Shown here: in pieces, positions 1-7,514 of the stretch | Numbering within the stretch: position 1 is the stretch's first letter | Layout: every line of letters begins with the position of its first letter | Assembly (NCBI GenBank): GCA_947037905.1 | Contig: CAMQUX010000003.1 | Coordinates: 1 to 21,311 of the forward strand | Length of the DNA stretch: 21,311 nt | Origin: an uncultured Desulfovibrionaceae bacterium | GTDB taxonomy: Bacteria; Desulfobacterota; Desulfovibrionia; Desulfovibrionales; Desulfovibrionaceae | Direction of reading: 5' to 3' | Made by a program: the position numbers and the translations under genes | Notes under the pieces: generated by a model | Told to the model about the DNA's origin: nothing | The model's database searches: none | Seen by the model: only the letters and a program-made list of their open reading frames with translations

Positions 1-650
1 TCTGCCCAACTGATGCTATTTCTTTTGAAGAACGTGAGGCAGTAGCTTTTGATGAAGCCGCCACTAAAGCAAATATGGAAAAAGCAACTGCACAAATTTT
101 ACCAACAAAAAATTTAGGAAAATTCGAAAGCACAGGGGAAATAAAAAACCTAAATAATATAAAGCAAGAAAATCTAACTACTAATACTCCTTTTAGCTGT
201 GCAGGAAAAAAATCTGAAACTATTGAAAGAGCTAACACTCAAAGCTCAAATTTTTCTACAGAAAATATATTTGGTCATAAACCTACGTCCCAACTACAAC
301 AGTGGCCGCTACAAATTAAACTTGTACCAATAAATGCACCATATTTTGAGAATGCAAAATTATTAATAGCTGCAGACTGTACTGCCTTTGCCTATGGCGA
401 TTTTCATAATCAGTTTATGCGGGGTAAAATCACACTCATTGGTTGCCCAAAACTTGATGAAGGTACTTATACTGAAAAACTCACTGCTATTATCAAAAAT
501 AATAATATAAAAGATCTCACTATCGTTCGCATGCAAGTGCCATGCTGTGCCGGTTTAGAAAATGCAGTAAAAGAGGCATTGCAAGCAAGTGGAAAATTTA
601 TTCCTTGGCAAATTGTACAAATTTCAACCGATGGAAGAATTTTAGACTAG
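1..650 (+). CDS. 4Fe-4S ferredoxin-type protein, 5'-truncated by window edge
   Basis: The frame is open from base 3, well upstream of the first ATG at 75, so the gene begins outside the window and the ATG at 75 is internal. The first visible residues, CPTDAISFEERE, look like the last cysteine of a 4Fe-4S cluster (CxxCxxxCP) followed by the usual ferredoxin tail. After that come a low-complexity Asn/Thr/Lys-rich linker of roughly 60 residues, containing FSCAGK, and a conserved C-terminal domain with QWPLQIKLVPINAPYF, AADCTAFAYGDFH, GCPKLDEGTYTEKLTAI and VPCCAGLE. From memory this architecture matches Desulfovibrio iron-sulfur proteins often encoded beside hcp (hybrid cluster protein). That would suggest an electron carrier, but hcp is not visible here. 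Cys residues in the C-terminal domain (ADC, GCPK, CC) could be extra metal ligands. Family assignment is fairly secure; the redox partner is unknown. Confidence 0.8.
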   Translation, partial: CPTDAISFEEREAVAFDEAATKANMEKATAQILPTKNLGKFESTGEIKNLNNIKQENLTTNTPFSCAGKKSETIERANTQSSNFSTENIFGHKPTSQLQQWPLQIKLVPINAPYFENAKLLIAADCTAFAYGDFHNQFMRGKITLIGCPKLDEGTYTEKLTAIIKNNNIKDLTIVRMQVPCCAGLENAVKEALQASGKFIPWQIVQISTDGRILD

Positions 651-699
651 ATATATAATTATTTCAACAACTTAAACTATATAAAATAGCTTTTACATA

Positions 700-820
700 C
701 TCGAACTAAAAAAAACTCTAGTTCAATGTGCTCTAGTTCAATGTGCTCTAGTTCAATGGACTCAAGCTCAATGGTCTCAAGTTAAATAAACTCAAGCTAA
801 ACAAAATCGAGCTAAAATGA
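700..820. repeat. Degenerate 15-bp tandem repeat (about 8 units)
   Basis: Units of 15 bp run head to tail. 716-730 and 731-745 are identical (CTCTAGTTCAATGTG). 746-760 differs at its last two bases. 761-775, 776-790, 791-805 and 806-820 drift progressively (CTCAAGCTCAATGGT, CTCAAGTTAAATAAA and so on), and 700-715 is a further degenerate copy with one extra base. The gradient from identical to diverged copies suggests recent slippage at the left-centre of the array. On the + strand one frame reads SSSM-like pentapeptides and on the - strand one reads IELE-like pentapeptides, but neither frame has an ATG start or ribosome site, so I treat the array as non-coding. Confidence 0.85.
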
Positions 821-939
821 GACACTCACAAGTATACGGATCTAACTAAAATCCAAGCTGGCAAAATATGGACTCCAGCTAGAAAATTGCTTCCACTACG
901 GTATTTTATCTTATGATAAACTTTTTATGAGCAAAATAA

Positions 940-995
940 AAGAAAGGACAATAAGCGAAACAGTATAAATACTATATCGACGATTGTCCTTTCTT
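940..995. other. Long inverted repeat / hairpin, possible bidirectional terminator
   Basis: A perfect 13-bp inverted repeat (940-952 AAGAAAGGACAAT against 983-995) encloses a 30-nt loop. The loop contains a second perfect palindrome at 962-973 (AGTAT-AA-ATACT). The right arm runs directly into the T-rich heptamer array and the left arm is preceded by an A-rich stretch, so either strand would give a stem followed by U-rich RNA. Its place between two convergent transcription units fits transcription termination. The stem has only modest GC and a large loop, so a protein-binding or other structural role is possible. Confidence 0.5.
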
Positions 996-1066
996 ATTTC
1001 TTATTTCTAGTTTCTTATTTCTTATTTCTAGTTTCTAGTTTCTAGTTTCTAGTTTCTAGTTTCTAG
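990..1066. repeat. 7-bp tandem repeat, 11 copies of TTTCT(TA/AG)
   Basis: Eleven heptamers run without interruption from 990 to 1066. Their order is TTTCTTA twice, TTTCTAG once, TTTCTTA twice, then TTTCTAG six times. The first 21-bp block (two TTTCTTA plus one TTTCTAG) is itself repeated once, which gives a higher-order repeat. Such an array is prone to slippage and could vary in copy number between strains. It lies outside any gene, so a coding phase switch is not indicated. The array overlaps the right arm of the 940-995 hairpin. Confidence 0.9.
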
Positions 1067-1293
1067 CAAGAGAAAGCATGCAGCAAAATAAAAAGTATTT
1101 TCTGCTTTTATTTTACCAGCTTTTATTTTATCTAGCTGTTTTCTCTTTTTTACTTCTTATACTTATTTTCTACAAGACAGAAGTATTTTCTGTTTTTTTA
1201 TAGCTATATTCTGCTACTGTGAGTTATTAAACTCAGCATGCAAGGCTATTAGAAACAGAAAGTTTCATATATTTATAGAAAACTTATTAGAAT

Positions 1294-1791
1294 CTATTTT
1301 TCTGGCTCAACTGCTGATTTTTTAGCATCAGGGCTTACAGCGTCAGATCCTTTTTCAATACCATATTTTTTTCGGATACTAGTGCTTATGAATTTTGCAT
1401 CATAGACAAATTCTTTGTTAGGCTTTTCTTTGTAGCATATTATAGTTGTAGAAAGTCTTGGGCTCATACCGCTTATATCCTGACTATCATCTATAACGCC
1501 TATTTGTATTGCACTTTCATTTGCAGTTGCTGCATTTTTATTGTTCACAACTACAAAATACTTAAAGCCATGTTTTGTTGCTAAATCTGCACTACGAAGA
1601 AGTACATAATCTATCACTTGTTCTTTATCTGTTACAAAATTCCCTGCAAAATATACTTTGAACATATTCTTTGCAAGTTGTGTATCAGAATATCCATTAT
1701 CACCAACTTCTATACTACGTTGATATGTTGTAGCACTACATGCCTGCAATAAGCCAAGTACACATAAGAAAAATATGAGCTGTTTTTTCAT
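1294..1791 (-). CDS. CC0125/CC1285-family lipoprotein
   Basis: The 165-residue product starts with a short basic and hydrophobic signal ending in a lipobox, LLQAC, with Cys18 as the predicted lipidated residue, so the mature protein should be membrane-anchored. The following text GYSDTQLAKNMFKVYFAGN, then VIDYVLLRSADLATKHGFKYFVVVN, matches the pattern I know for CC0125/CC1285-type lipoproteins, whose biochemical role is not established. The C-terminus is lysine/glutamate-rich and probably disordered. An AAGGA ribosome site sits 5-6 nt upstream of the ATG. The gene follows hisA by 47 bp on the same strand and is probably the last gene of the murJ-his operon. Family call by eye; function unknown. 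Confidence 0.75.
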   Translation of the reverse strand: MKKQLIFFLCVLGLLQACSATTYQRSIEVGDNGYSDTQLAKNMFKVYFAGNFVTDKEQVIDYVLLRSADLATKHGFKYFVVVNNKNAATANESAIQIGVIDDSQDISGMSPRLSTTIICYKEKPNKEFVYDAKFISTSIRKKYGIEKGSDAVSPDAKKSAVEPEK

Positions 1792-1838
1792 TTTTTATCC
1801 TTTATAAAATTTTAATAAAATCTATTTCTAACTTTATC

Positions 1839-2570
1839 TTACGATATAGCAGCTAGCCATTTTTCAACTTCTTCTATACTCAAAGTTTCTTCATAGAGTG
1901 CTTTTCCAGAGATTACCCCTTCTAAGCCCTTAGCAAATAAAGGATATACCGCCTCAAAATCTTCTATAACATGCACACCACCTGCTGCTATTACTGGTAA
2001 AGAAGTATGCTCACAAAGAGCTTCTAAGGTATCGTAATTAACGCCAGACTGCATTCCATCTCGGATTATATCTGTATAAATAATAAATGCTGTTCCATCT
2101 GCTTCTATACGAGGAAGTATATCTAAAATATTTAAATCCGTATCTGTTACCCAGCCGTGCGTTTTTAATTTGCCATCCACAGCATCGAGCGATACACCTA
2201 TTTTCTTAGGGTGTTTTTGGCATAATTTTCTATATTCTTCAGGATTTTCTAGTGCCATTGTGCCTATTATTAGCCGAGTTATTCCTGCATCTAAATAGGC
2301 TTCTGCTGTTTTTATATCTCGAATACCACCACCTAATTGGATAGGTATTTTTACTGCCTTGCAGATATCTTCTACTATTTTTAAATTTTTAGGCAAACCA
2401 CTAAAAGCACCATCTAAATCTATTAGATGTATCCATTTTGCACCTTTTTCTTGCCATAAGAGCGCTTGCTCTACTGGACTGTCTGCATAAACAGTTACTA
2501 AATCTTCTTTACCTTGTTGCAGGCGAACACATTTACCATCTTTTAAATCTATCGCGGGAAATAGTATCAT
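1839..2570 (-). CDS. hisA: Phosphoribosylformimino-5-aminoimidazole carboxamide ribotide isomerase
   Basis: HisA catalyses the Amadori-type isomerisation of ProFAR to PRFAR, the fourth step of histidine biosynthesis in the cytoplasm. The 243-residue protein has the full TIM-barrel length and the family landmarks: FPAIDLKDGKCVRL at the N-terminus with catalytic Asp8, QLGGGIRD near residues 78-85, SLDAVDGK with the second catalytic Asp at 129, THGW at 137-140, and the phosphate-binding IAAGGV near residue 195. Its ATG overlaps the TGA of the upstream lipoprotein gene (ATGA), which implies translational coupling, and a GGAG lies about 8 nt upstream inside that gene. hisB lies one gene further upstream; the other his genes are not in this window. 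Confidence 0.97.
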   Translation of the reverse strand: MILFPAIDLKDGKCVRLQQGKEDLVTVYADSPVEQALLWQEKGAKWIHLIDLDGAFSGLPKNLKIVEDICKAVKIPIQLGGGIRDIKTAEAYLDAGITRLIIGTMALENPEEYRKLCQKHPKKIGVSLDAVDGKLKTHGWVTDTDLNILDILPRIEADGTAFIIYTDIIRDGMQSGVNYDTLEALCEHTSLPVIAAGGVHVIEDFEAVYPLFAKGLEGVISGKALYEETLSIEEVEKWLAAIS

Positions 2571-3193
2571 AGTCCAAACTCCATTATTGCTGTTATTATT
2601 CCTTCTTTTGCCACTATTTCTGCAGTTCTTTCATCTGATTTATCTATGCTAAAATAGTTATCCACACCAAAAACATTATCCACTAGTTTTACATGCTTTT
2701 CTGTAAAATAAAAACGTTTTAAAAGTTTTTTATTTTTTATATCCATTAAATACAATTCTAAAATAATCTTCGCAGGTTCTACTATTTTAGTATCTATTTT
2801 TTTTAATGGCTCCCAAGAAATAATTTGAGGCACAAGTAAAAAATCTACTTTCGCACATTCTCCAATCCGTAGCCAGTACTTAAAAGCACTTATTTTCTTT
2901 TTCTGTAGCGCATTTTTTTTCTTACAAATAGCAAGCTTATCACCCACTACTATATTATTTCCTCGCACTAAAAGCTCTTGTTCTAAAAAGATATCAAGCG
3001 GCTCTAATTGTTCTTTTGATATTTTTCTCTGATTTTCTAGTGCAATGCCTGCTATTAAATCTCTATCATCTAATGGCTGATAAAATTTTACTACAGCTAA
3101 AGATTTACCCTTTATTTGGGTTAATCCCTTTGGAGTTCTTGAAGTACAGGAAAAAAGAAGTAAAATACCTATAAGTAAAACACCTTTTCTCAT
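2567..3193 (-). CDS. Putative lipoprotein embedded between hisB and hisA
   Basis: The 208-residue protein begins MRKGVLLIGILLLFSC, a lipoprotein signal with Cys16 in an LFSC lipobox. The mature part contains KSLAVVKFYQP, then KVDFLLVPQIISW, PAKIILELYLMDIKNKKLLKRFYFTEK and a final ...EGIITAIMEFGL helix. The order (a short beta-strand opening, a central 'FLLVP' strand, a strand describing a secondary product, and a C-terminal helix) recalls outer-membrane lipoproteins of the CsgG/LpoB/GNA1162-like fold, but I cannot name a family. Both ends overlap neighbours by 4 bp (hisB TGA over its ATG; its TGA over the hisA ATG), so it is translated as part of the his block although nothing in it suggests an enzyme of histidine synthesis. 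An AAGGGAAC site lies about 10 nt upstream of the start. Confidence 0.8.
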   Translation of the reverse strand: MRKGVLLIGILLLFSCTSRTPKGLTQIKGKSLAVVKFYQPLDDRDLIAGIALENQRKISKEQLEPLDIFLEQELLVRGNNIVVGDKLAICKKKNALQKKKISAFKYWLRIGECAKVDFLLVPQIISWEPLKKIDTKIVEPAKIILELYLMDIKNKKLLKRFYFTEKHVKLVDNVFGVDNYFSIDKSDERTAEIVAKEGIITAIMEFGL

Positions 3194-3774
3194 ATATCTA
3201 ATGTTCCCTTAGTACTTGAGACCATATCACTTTCTACAAAAACTGCTTTTTTTATGGCAAGCCCTGCTGCTTTAAAGCACGCCTCTAAAAGATGATGACC
3301 GTTTGTTCCATAGCGCATATCAATATGCAAATTAATTCCTGCTTTTTGTGCGAAGGATTTAAAAAATTCACGCCAAATATCTTTCTCGTCCCCTGCTATT
3401 ATCTCTGGTAAGCTATCCTCTCTATATACGAGAAAACCTCTGCCTGAAAAATCTACAATCACCTCTGCTAGTGCCTCATCCATTGGCACTCTTGCATCTG
3501 CTATACGAACAATGCCTTTTCGATCACCGAGTGATTCTTGTAGCGCTTGCCCAAGACAGAGTCCTATATCTTCTACTGTATGATGCATATCTATATGCAA
3601 ATCACCCGTGCAGTGTAAATTTATATCCATTTTCGCCCAAAAAGTGAAAAGAGTGAGCATATGGTCTAAAAAACCAATGCCTGTATTTATATCACTTTTT
3701 CCAGTTCCATCAACTGTAAGCTCAAGTGTTATTTCTGTTTCTTTTGTTGAGCGTTTTACTGTACTTTTTCTCAT
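3190..3774 (-). CDS. hisB: Imidazoleglycerol-phosphate dehydratase
   Basis: HisB removes water from imidazole glycerol phosphate to give imidazole acetol phosphate in histidine biosynthesis, using a di-manganese centre. At 194 residues it is the monofunctional form with no phosphatase domain. The metal-binding signatures are present: FLDHMLTLF (36-44), DMHHTVEDIG (62-71) and RYGTNGHHLLEACFKAAG (154-171). A strong GGAGGA site lies 5 nt before the ATG. The gene starts 19 bp after the upstream methyltransferase gene ends and overlaps the following lipoprotein gene by 4 bp, so it sits in the middle of the operon. Confidence 0.97.
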   Translation of the reverse strand: MRKSTVKRSTKETEITLELTVDGTGKSDINTGIGFLDHMLTLFTFWAKMDINLHCTGDLHIDMHHTVEDIGLCLGQALQESLGDRKGIVRIADARVPMDEALAEVIVDFSGRGFLVYREDSLPEIIAGDEKDIWREFFKSFAQKAGINLHIDMRYGTNGHHLLEACFKAAGLAIKKAVFVESDMVSSTKGTLDI

Positions 3775-3793
3775 ATTTCCTCCAAGTAGGTAT

Positions 3794-4519
3794 CTAAGAT
3801 TGACACAAGTAAGGACAAAAGCAAAGTGCTTTTTTTGTCCATTCTTCTCTATGGTGTAATATTAACGGTGCTAAAACTGCCAGAGACATTTGGCTATTTT
3901 TTTTTGCTTCTATGAGTACTATTTTTGAGCATGTATCTTTTGTTCCATGCACAAAGAGTATTTTTTTAGGCTCTAAATTATATTTTTTTAAAAGAGCGAA
4001 AACAAGCGATAATTTTTCAGGAAGATAGACAAAATAAAAGCTTCCCCGAGTTTTTAAATGCTTTGCTGCACATTTTATGAAAGCTTCTAAATCGCCATGC
4101 ACTTCAAAACGAGCATCTTTTCTAGCTCCTGTACTTTCTTTACCTGTTCCAAGCTCTCTATACGGAGGGTTTGAAAAAACAAAATCGTACTTACCTGCTA
4201 AATCGCAGTGGAAGTCTCGCACATCTGCTTCTTTAAACTCAATTTGCTCTGTTAGCGCTAAACTTTGATTATTCTTTTCTGCAAGCTCAAGGACTTTTAT
4301 TTCTCGCTCTATGGCAAGTATTTTTACGCTCGTATTATCTAATGCGCACGCAAAACTTGCGACACCGCAACCAGTACCAAGCTCGAGCGCAATTTTCTCA
4401 CCTTTTATTTCACCTATAAAGGAGGCTAAAAGTAGTGGATCGAGCGAAAATTTGTACCCATCTTCAAGTTGTTTGAGTCCTCTTGGAAAATATGCTCGCA
4501 TGTCCTTAAAAGACTGCAT
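3794..4519 (-). CDS. TrmN6/YfiC-like class I SAM methyltransferase
   Basis: This 241-residue Rossmann methyltransferase has the SAM-binding motif LELGTGCGVASFACAL near 45-60, an acidic ribose-binding position (ILAIERE), and the amino-methyltransferase motif NPPY at 117-120, which marks N6-adenine, N4-cytosine or protein-glutamine modification. The following YRELGTGKESTGARKDARFEVHG and the short N-terminal FSLDPLLLASFI resemble proteins annotated as tRNA1(Val) adenine-37-N6 methyltransferase (YfiC/TrmN6). The actual substrate, tRNA or another, cannot be told from sequence. Its ATG directly abuts the murJ stop codon (TAA then ATG), so the two genes are likely coupled. Confidence 0.8.
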   Translation of the reverse strand: MQSFKDMRAYFPRGLKQLEDGYKFSLDPLLLASFIGEIKGEKIALELGTGCGVASFACALDNTSVKILAIEREIKVLELAEKNNQSLALTEQIEFKEADVRDFHCDLAGKYDFVFSNPPYRELGTGKESTGARKDARFEVHGDLEAFIKCAAKHLKTRGSFYFVYLPEKLSLVFALLKKYNLEPKKILFVHGTKDTCSKIVLIEAKKNSQMSLAVLAPLILHHREEWTKKALCFCPYLCQS

Positions 4520-6115
4520 TTATTTTTCCCTCTCATTTTCACTTTTACTTTTCCCTTTCTTTTTCCTTTTTATCATATCCGCAAGAAACACTGCTTCTTT
4601 TATGCGAAAAACTAAAGAAAATACAGTATAAGCAATTATAACCACTGGCAAAAATACCAATGTATATTTTCCAAACCGAAGGAAAAACTCACAGAGAAAA
4701 TACACACCTATGCTTAAGAGCAGGGAAAGAAAAAAAGTAGCGAACGGAAAACAGCGAACGCTCACGCCCTCGTGCTTTTTTAAATGGAAAAAAATCAATA
4801 ACAATAGCCAATTAATGAAAGAGGAAAAACTTACTCCAAAAGCTATTGCTAAATGAGCATAGGTACCTAATAAAAAATATGCTATGCACACATTTAAAAT
4901 AAGGCAAAAAATACCAATATACATGGGTGTTTTAGTATCTTGGCGAGAATAGAAGCCCATAATTACTGGGCGAAGTCCTGCAACAAAAGGTAAGCCGAAA
5001 GCGTATATAAAAAGTGCCTGCGCGGTTGCTTTTACCGATTCTGCATTAAATTCTCCGTACTGAAATAGGAGAGAAATAATTGGCTCTGCAAAGCCCATAA
5101 GCCCAGCTGCTGCTGGAAAACAGATAAAAAGAGTCAGCCCTTGTGAGAAGCGTAAAGTGTCGTAAAATTTTGCCCATTCTTTACTCGCTGCAAGGGCAGA
5201 TAAATTAGGTAGCGCAACTGTTGATATGGCTATGCCAAAAATTCCGAGCGGAAATTGCATGAGCCTATCTGCATAGTAAAGGTATGATATGGAACCTGAA
5301 ACAAGAAACGACGCAAAAAGTGTCCCGACTATTATATTTACCTGATACACCGCTGTTCCCAAAATAGTTGGCAACATGAGTTTTGCTATCTTTTTTGTTC
5401 CCTCATCAAAAAATGAGAACGTGCCTCGCCATGAAAACCGTTTTCCATGCTCATCACGCAAATGTCTTAAAGCAATCTGCTGAAACAACCACTGTAAAAG
5501 ACCTGCAAAAAAAACACCTATGCAGAGAAAAAGTGCTACATTTTCTTGCAAAAAATGTCCTAAGAAGGCAAAAGATATAAGCACAGTGTTCAGTATTACA
5601 GGCGCAAGAGCAGGAAAAAGAAAATGCCCAGAGCTATTTAAAATACCCATACATAACGCAACGCCAGAAATAAAAAGAATATACGGAAAGCATATTCGCA
5701 CAAAAAGAACAGTGTATTCAAAAAGATTTGCATCTCTTGCAAAGCCCTCTGCAAGCAGCGATGTAAACTGCGGAGCAAAAATTTCTACCACCATAATAAG
5801 CACAAGTAGTATGCTTATAAGCCATGCAAAAACAGACCGAGCAAGCTCAAAAGCTCGTTTTGCACCTTGCTCCCTATGCATTTCGGCATATACAGGAATA
5901 AATGCCATGGTCAAAGAACCCTCAGCAAATAAACGCCGGAAAAGATTAGGAAAACGAAACGCAACAACAAAAGCATCTGTAAACGCGCTCGTGCCTAAAA
6001 ATAGCGCTACTACCATATCTCGCAAAAAACCAAATATTCGAGATACGAGCGTCGCCCCTGCAACTGTTCCTGCATTACGAACAAATGTTTTTTGATTTTT
6101 ATCTTCTACGGACAT
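4520..6115 (-). CDS. murJ: Lipid II flippase MurJ (MviN family)
   Basis: MurJ moves lipid-linked peptidoglycan precursor across the inner membrane. The 531-residue protein has the expected length and a succession of hydrophobic segments compatible with 14 membrane helices of the MOP superfamily. The N-terminal signature AGATLVSRIFGFLRDMVVALFLGTSAFTDAF is present. Arg26, Arg32 and Arg60 and Asp47 align, with an offset of 8, with the essential Arg18, Arg24, Arg52 and Asp39 of E. coli MurJ. The C-terminus is a basic tail (KRKKKGKSKSENEREK), probably cytoplasmic. It is the first gene of the long minus-strand operon; upstream (6116-6360) is an AT-rich gap where the promoter should lie, but I see no convincing -35/-10 pair. 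Confidence 0.95.
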   Translation of the reverse strand: MSVEDKNQKTFVRNAGTVAGATLVSRIFGFLRDMVVALFLGTSAFTDAFVVAFRFPNLFRRLFAEGSLTMAFIPVYAEMHREQGAKRAFELARSVFAWLISILLVLIMVVEIFAPQFTSLLAEGFARDANLFEYTVLFVRICFPYILFISGVALCMGILNSSGHFLFPALAPVILNTVLISFAFLGHFLQENVALFLCIGVFFAGLLQWLFQQIALRHLRDEHGKRFSWRGTFSFFDEGTKKIAKLMLPTILGTAVYQVNIIVGTLFASFLVSGSISYLYYADRLMQFPLGIFGIAISTVALPNLSALAASKEWAKFYDTLRFSQGLTLFICFPAAAGLMGFAEPIISLLFQYGEFNAESVKATAQALFIYAFGLPFVAGLRPVIMGFYSRQDTKTPMYIGIFCLILNVCIAYFLLGTYAHLAIAFGVSFSSFINWLLLLIFFHLKKHEGVSVRCFPFATFFLSLLLSIGVYFLCEFFLRFGKYTLVFLPVVIIAYTVFSLVFRIKEAVFLADMIKRKKKGKSKSENEREK

Positions 6116-6360
6116 AGTATTCTTTCTATCAAAATAGTATTAATTTATGTGATTTATTTTACGAATATATTTTTAGCTGATGTTGATATTTATTCCTGTT
6201 TTGAGGGCATATTTTTTCTTTTTTCGCTAAATATTTATTCTATAATCTTATTCTTTGAAAATTATTTGAAGCCACCAGATTTGATTCTTGCTAAGTATTT
6301 TATTTTTATAGTTTTCGTATATTATATATTTTTTACATTTGATTCTAAATTCTCTGTGAT

Positions 6361-6570
6361 TTATTTATCCTCTTGCTCACTTGCAGTATCTAAACTCCCC
6401 TGTTTAAGCTCAGCATTTAAAGCCTTCTGCTCACTCGTATCTTCTATACTTTTAACGCATAAACTAGCATCTATGGCCTGTGATATCTGCTCTAAAAATG
6501 CCATGGCATCCTCTGGAACAACATCATCTAAAATAGCACCTGCACTATATTCTGTTTTGTTTTCTTGCAT
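6361..6570 (-). CDS. Small acidic hypothetical protein downstream of coaX
   Basis: A 69-residue, strongly acidic reading frame with no recognised domain, signal peptide or membrane segment. Its middle, EDAMAFLEQISQAIDASLC, could form one amphipathic helix; the ends look disordered. Support for translation comes from a good ribosome site (AGGGA about 6 nt before the ATG) and from its position 47 bp after the coaX stop on the same strand, which suggests co-transcription. An overlapping plus-strand frame (6092-6649) is less credible because it reads T-rich DNA as unbroken hydrophobic residues and covers coaX's end. Function unknown. Confidence 0.55.
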   Translation of the reverse strand: MQENKTEYSAGAILDDVVPEDAMAFLEQISQAIDASLCVKSIEDTSEQKALNAELKQGSLDTASEQEDK

Positions 6571-6617
6571 TATTTTCCCTGTCTCGCATTATTTTTCTTG
6601 TTCCGTGCTATTTAGTC

Positions 6618-7406
6618 TTAGATTTTTTCGCTTTGAAATTTTTCACTAAGAACTGCTAGCCCATGCAGAAGTAAATTTGGCTCGACAATATCTATATACG
6701 AGCAGACTTTCGCAACTTTTTGCGAAAAACCACCTGTTGCGACTATATACATTTTACCGCCCAAAGTTTCCTCTAAACGCTTACAAAGCCCCTCTGTTAC
6801 ACTTGCAAAACCATGGAGCATGCCTTGATTTATGAGCGATTCGGTGGGCGCTGTGATATCTATTTGCGTGTTTTCGAGCACTAAACTTATGTTTGGTATT
6901 TTAGCAGCGTTTGCTGTGAGTGCTTTTGTGGAACCCTCTAAACCTGAAAATATTAACGCACCGAGCATGGTGTTTTCTTTCATGCAGCTAAATGTTGTGG
7001 CTGTACCAAAATCTACTACTATTATATTCTTTTCTTTATATAAATTTCTTGCTGCAAATAAGCCCACAAGCAAATCTGCTCCGCATTCTTCTTTATAGGG
7101 ATACGTGTTTTCTAATGGTATTTCAAAATCTTTTGGAATAAATAGTACAGGACATGAAAAATATTCTTTTAGTACAATTTTTGCGATATTCTCTATATTT
7201 GGAACAACAGATGATATACAAATGCATTTGCAATTTGAACTATCTAACTGCCAGTCTTTGCAAAAAAAAGATATTTGTTCTTTAAATATTTCTTCTGTTG
7301 TCTCTTTTGTCTGTGCAAATACACACTGTTTTTTTATGAGCCCGTTTTGCACAAGAGCCATTTTTATGTTACTGTTACCTACATCAAAAATGATAGAATA
7401 TATCAT
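6618..7406 (-). CDS. coaX: Type III pantothenate kinase
   Basis: CoaX phosphorylates pantothenate, the first step from vitamin B5 to coenzyme A. The 262-residue protein has the ASKHA-fold landmarks: the phosphate loop FDVGNSNIKMA (7-17) with Asp8, CGADLLVGLFAA (108-119) at the pantothenate site, VDFGTATTF (131-139), GALIFSGL, and ATGGFS near the C-terminus. The usual GADR motif reads GADL (Leu112), discussed as a finding. An AGAGGA ribosome site lies 8 nt upstream of the ATG. The gene is divergent from the methyltransferase at 7515, with 108 bp between them. The product supplies CoA for the two acyl-CoA synthetases further right, though the genes are not linked. Confidence 0.93.
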   Translation of the reverse strand: MIYSIIFDVGNSNIKMALVQNGLIKKQCVFAQTKETTEEIFKEQISFFCKDWQLDSSNCKCICISSVVPNIENIAKIVLKEYFSCPVLFIPKDFEIPLENTYPYKEECGADLLVGLFAARNLYKEKNIIVVDFGTATTFSCMKENTMLGALIFSGLEGSTKALTANAAKIPNISLVLENTQIDITAPTESLINQGMLHGFASVTEGLCKRLEETLGGKMYIVATGGFSQKVAKVCSYIDIVEPNLLLHGLAVLSEKFQSEKI

Positions 7407-7459
7407 AAAAAAATCCTCTATTTAATTTAAGAGTATAAAAAACTTGGGGAATTGTTTTC

Positions 7460-7488
7460 TTGATGTATTTATAAATCTATTTTATAAA
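7460..7488 (+). promoter_or_regulatory. Candidate sigma70-type promoter for the 7515 methyltransferase gene
   Basis: TTGATG (7460-7465) and TATAAA (7483-7488) are separated by exactly 17 bp and lie upstream of the TTG start at 7515, predicting a 5' leader of about 20 nt. The hexamers match consensus at 4/6 and 5/6 positions. In such AT-rich DNA chance matches are common, so this is only suggestive. Confidence 0.45.
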
Positions 7489-7514
7489 TAAAGAAATAAG
7501 AAATAAAGGGTATT

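Larger units (their letters stand above)
651..1293. other. 643-bp gene-free region between convergent genes
   Basis: No supported coding sequence lies here. The stretch sits between the 3' ends of the ferredoxin-type gene (+) and the murJ-his operon (-). It holds a 15-bp tandem array (700-820), a long inverted repeat (940-995) and an 11-copy heptamer array (990-1066), each listed separately. Beyond that, 1067-1293 is AT-rich with a small hairpin at 1220-1235 (TGAGTT/AACTCA around ATTA) and another at 1252-1266 (GAAAC/GTTTC). Neither is followed by a T-run on either strand, so I do not call them terminators. Confidence 0.7.

Noticed and set aside
75..650. ATG at 75 as the start of the first gene
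   Set aside because: The frame is open back to base 3 with ferredoxin-like residues (CPTDAISFEERE) and there is no ribosome site before 75, so the gene starts upstream of the window.
700..820. CRISPR array
   Set aside because: The repeats are 15 bp, contiguous and without unique spacers; no cas genes are present.
1220..1235. Terminator at the end of the murJ-his operon
   Set aside because: The 6-bp stem has no following T-run on the minus strand, so it is not a convincing rho-independent terminator.
5520..6095. Plus-strand 191-residue frame antisense to murJ
   Set aside because: It is a shadow of the strongly supported murJ coding sequence, rich in Ser/Lys/Arg with no domain.
6092..6649. 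Plus-strand 185-residue hydrophobic frame
   Set aside because: It runs through T-rich intergenic DNA and over the opposite-strand small gene and the end of coaX. Its Phe/Ile/Tyr-rich content is what T-rich DNA gives in any frame, and it has no ribosome site.
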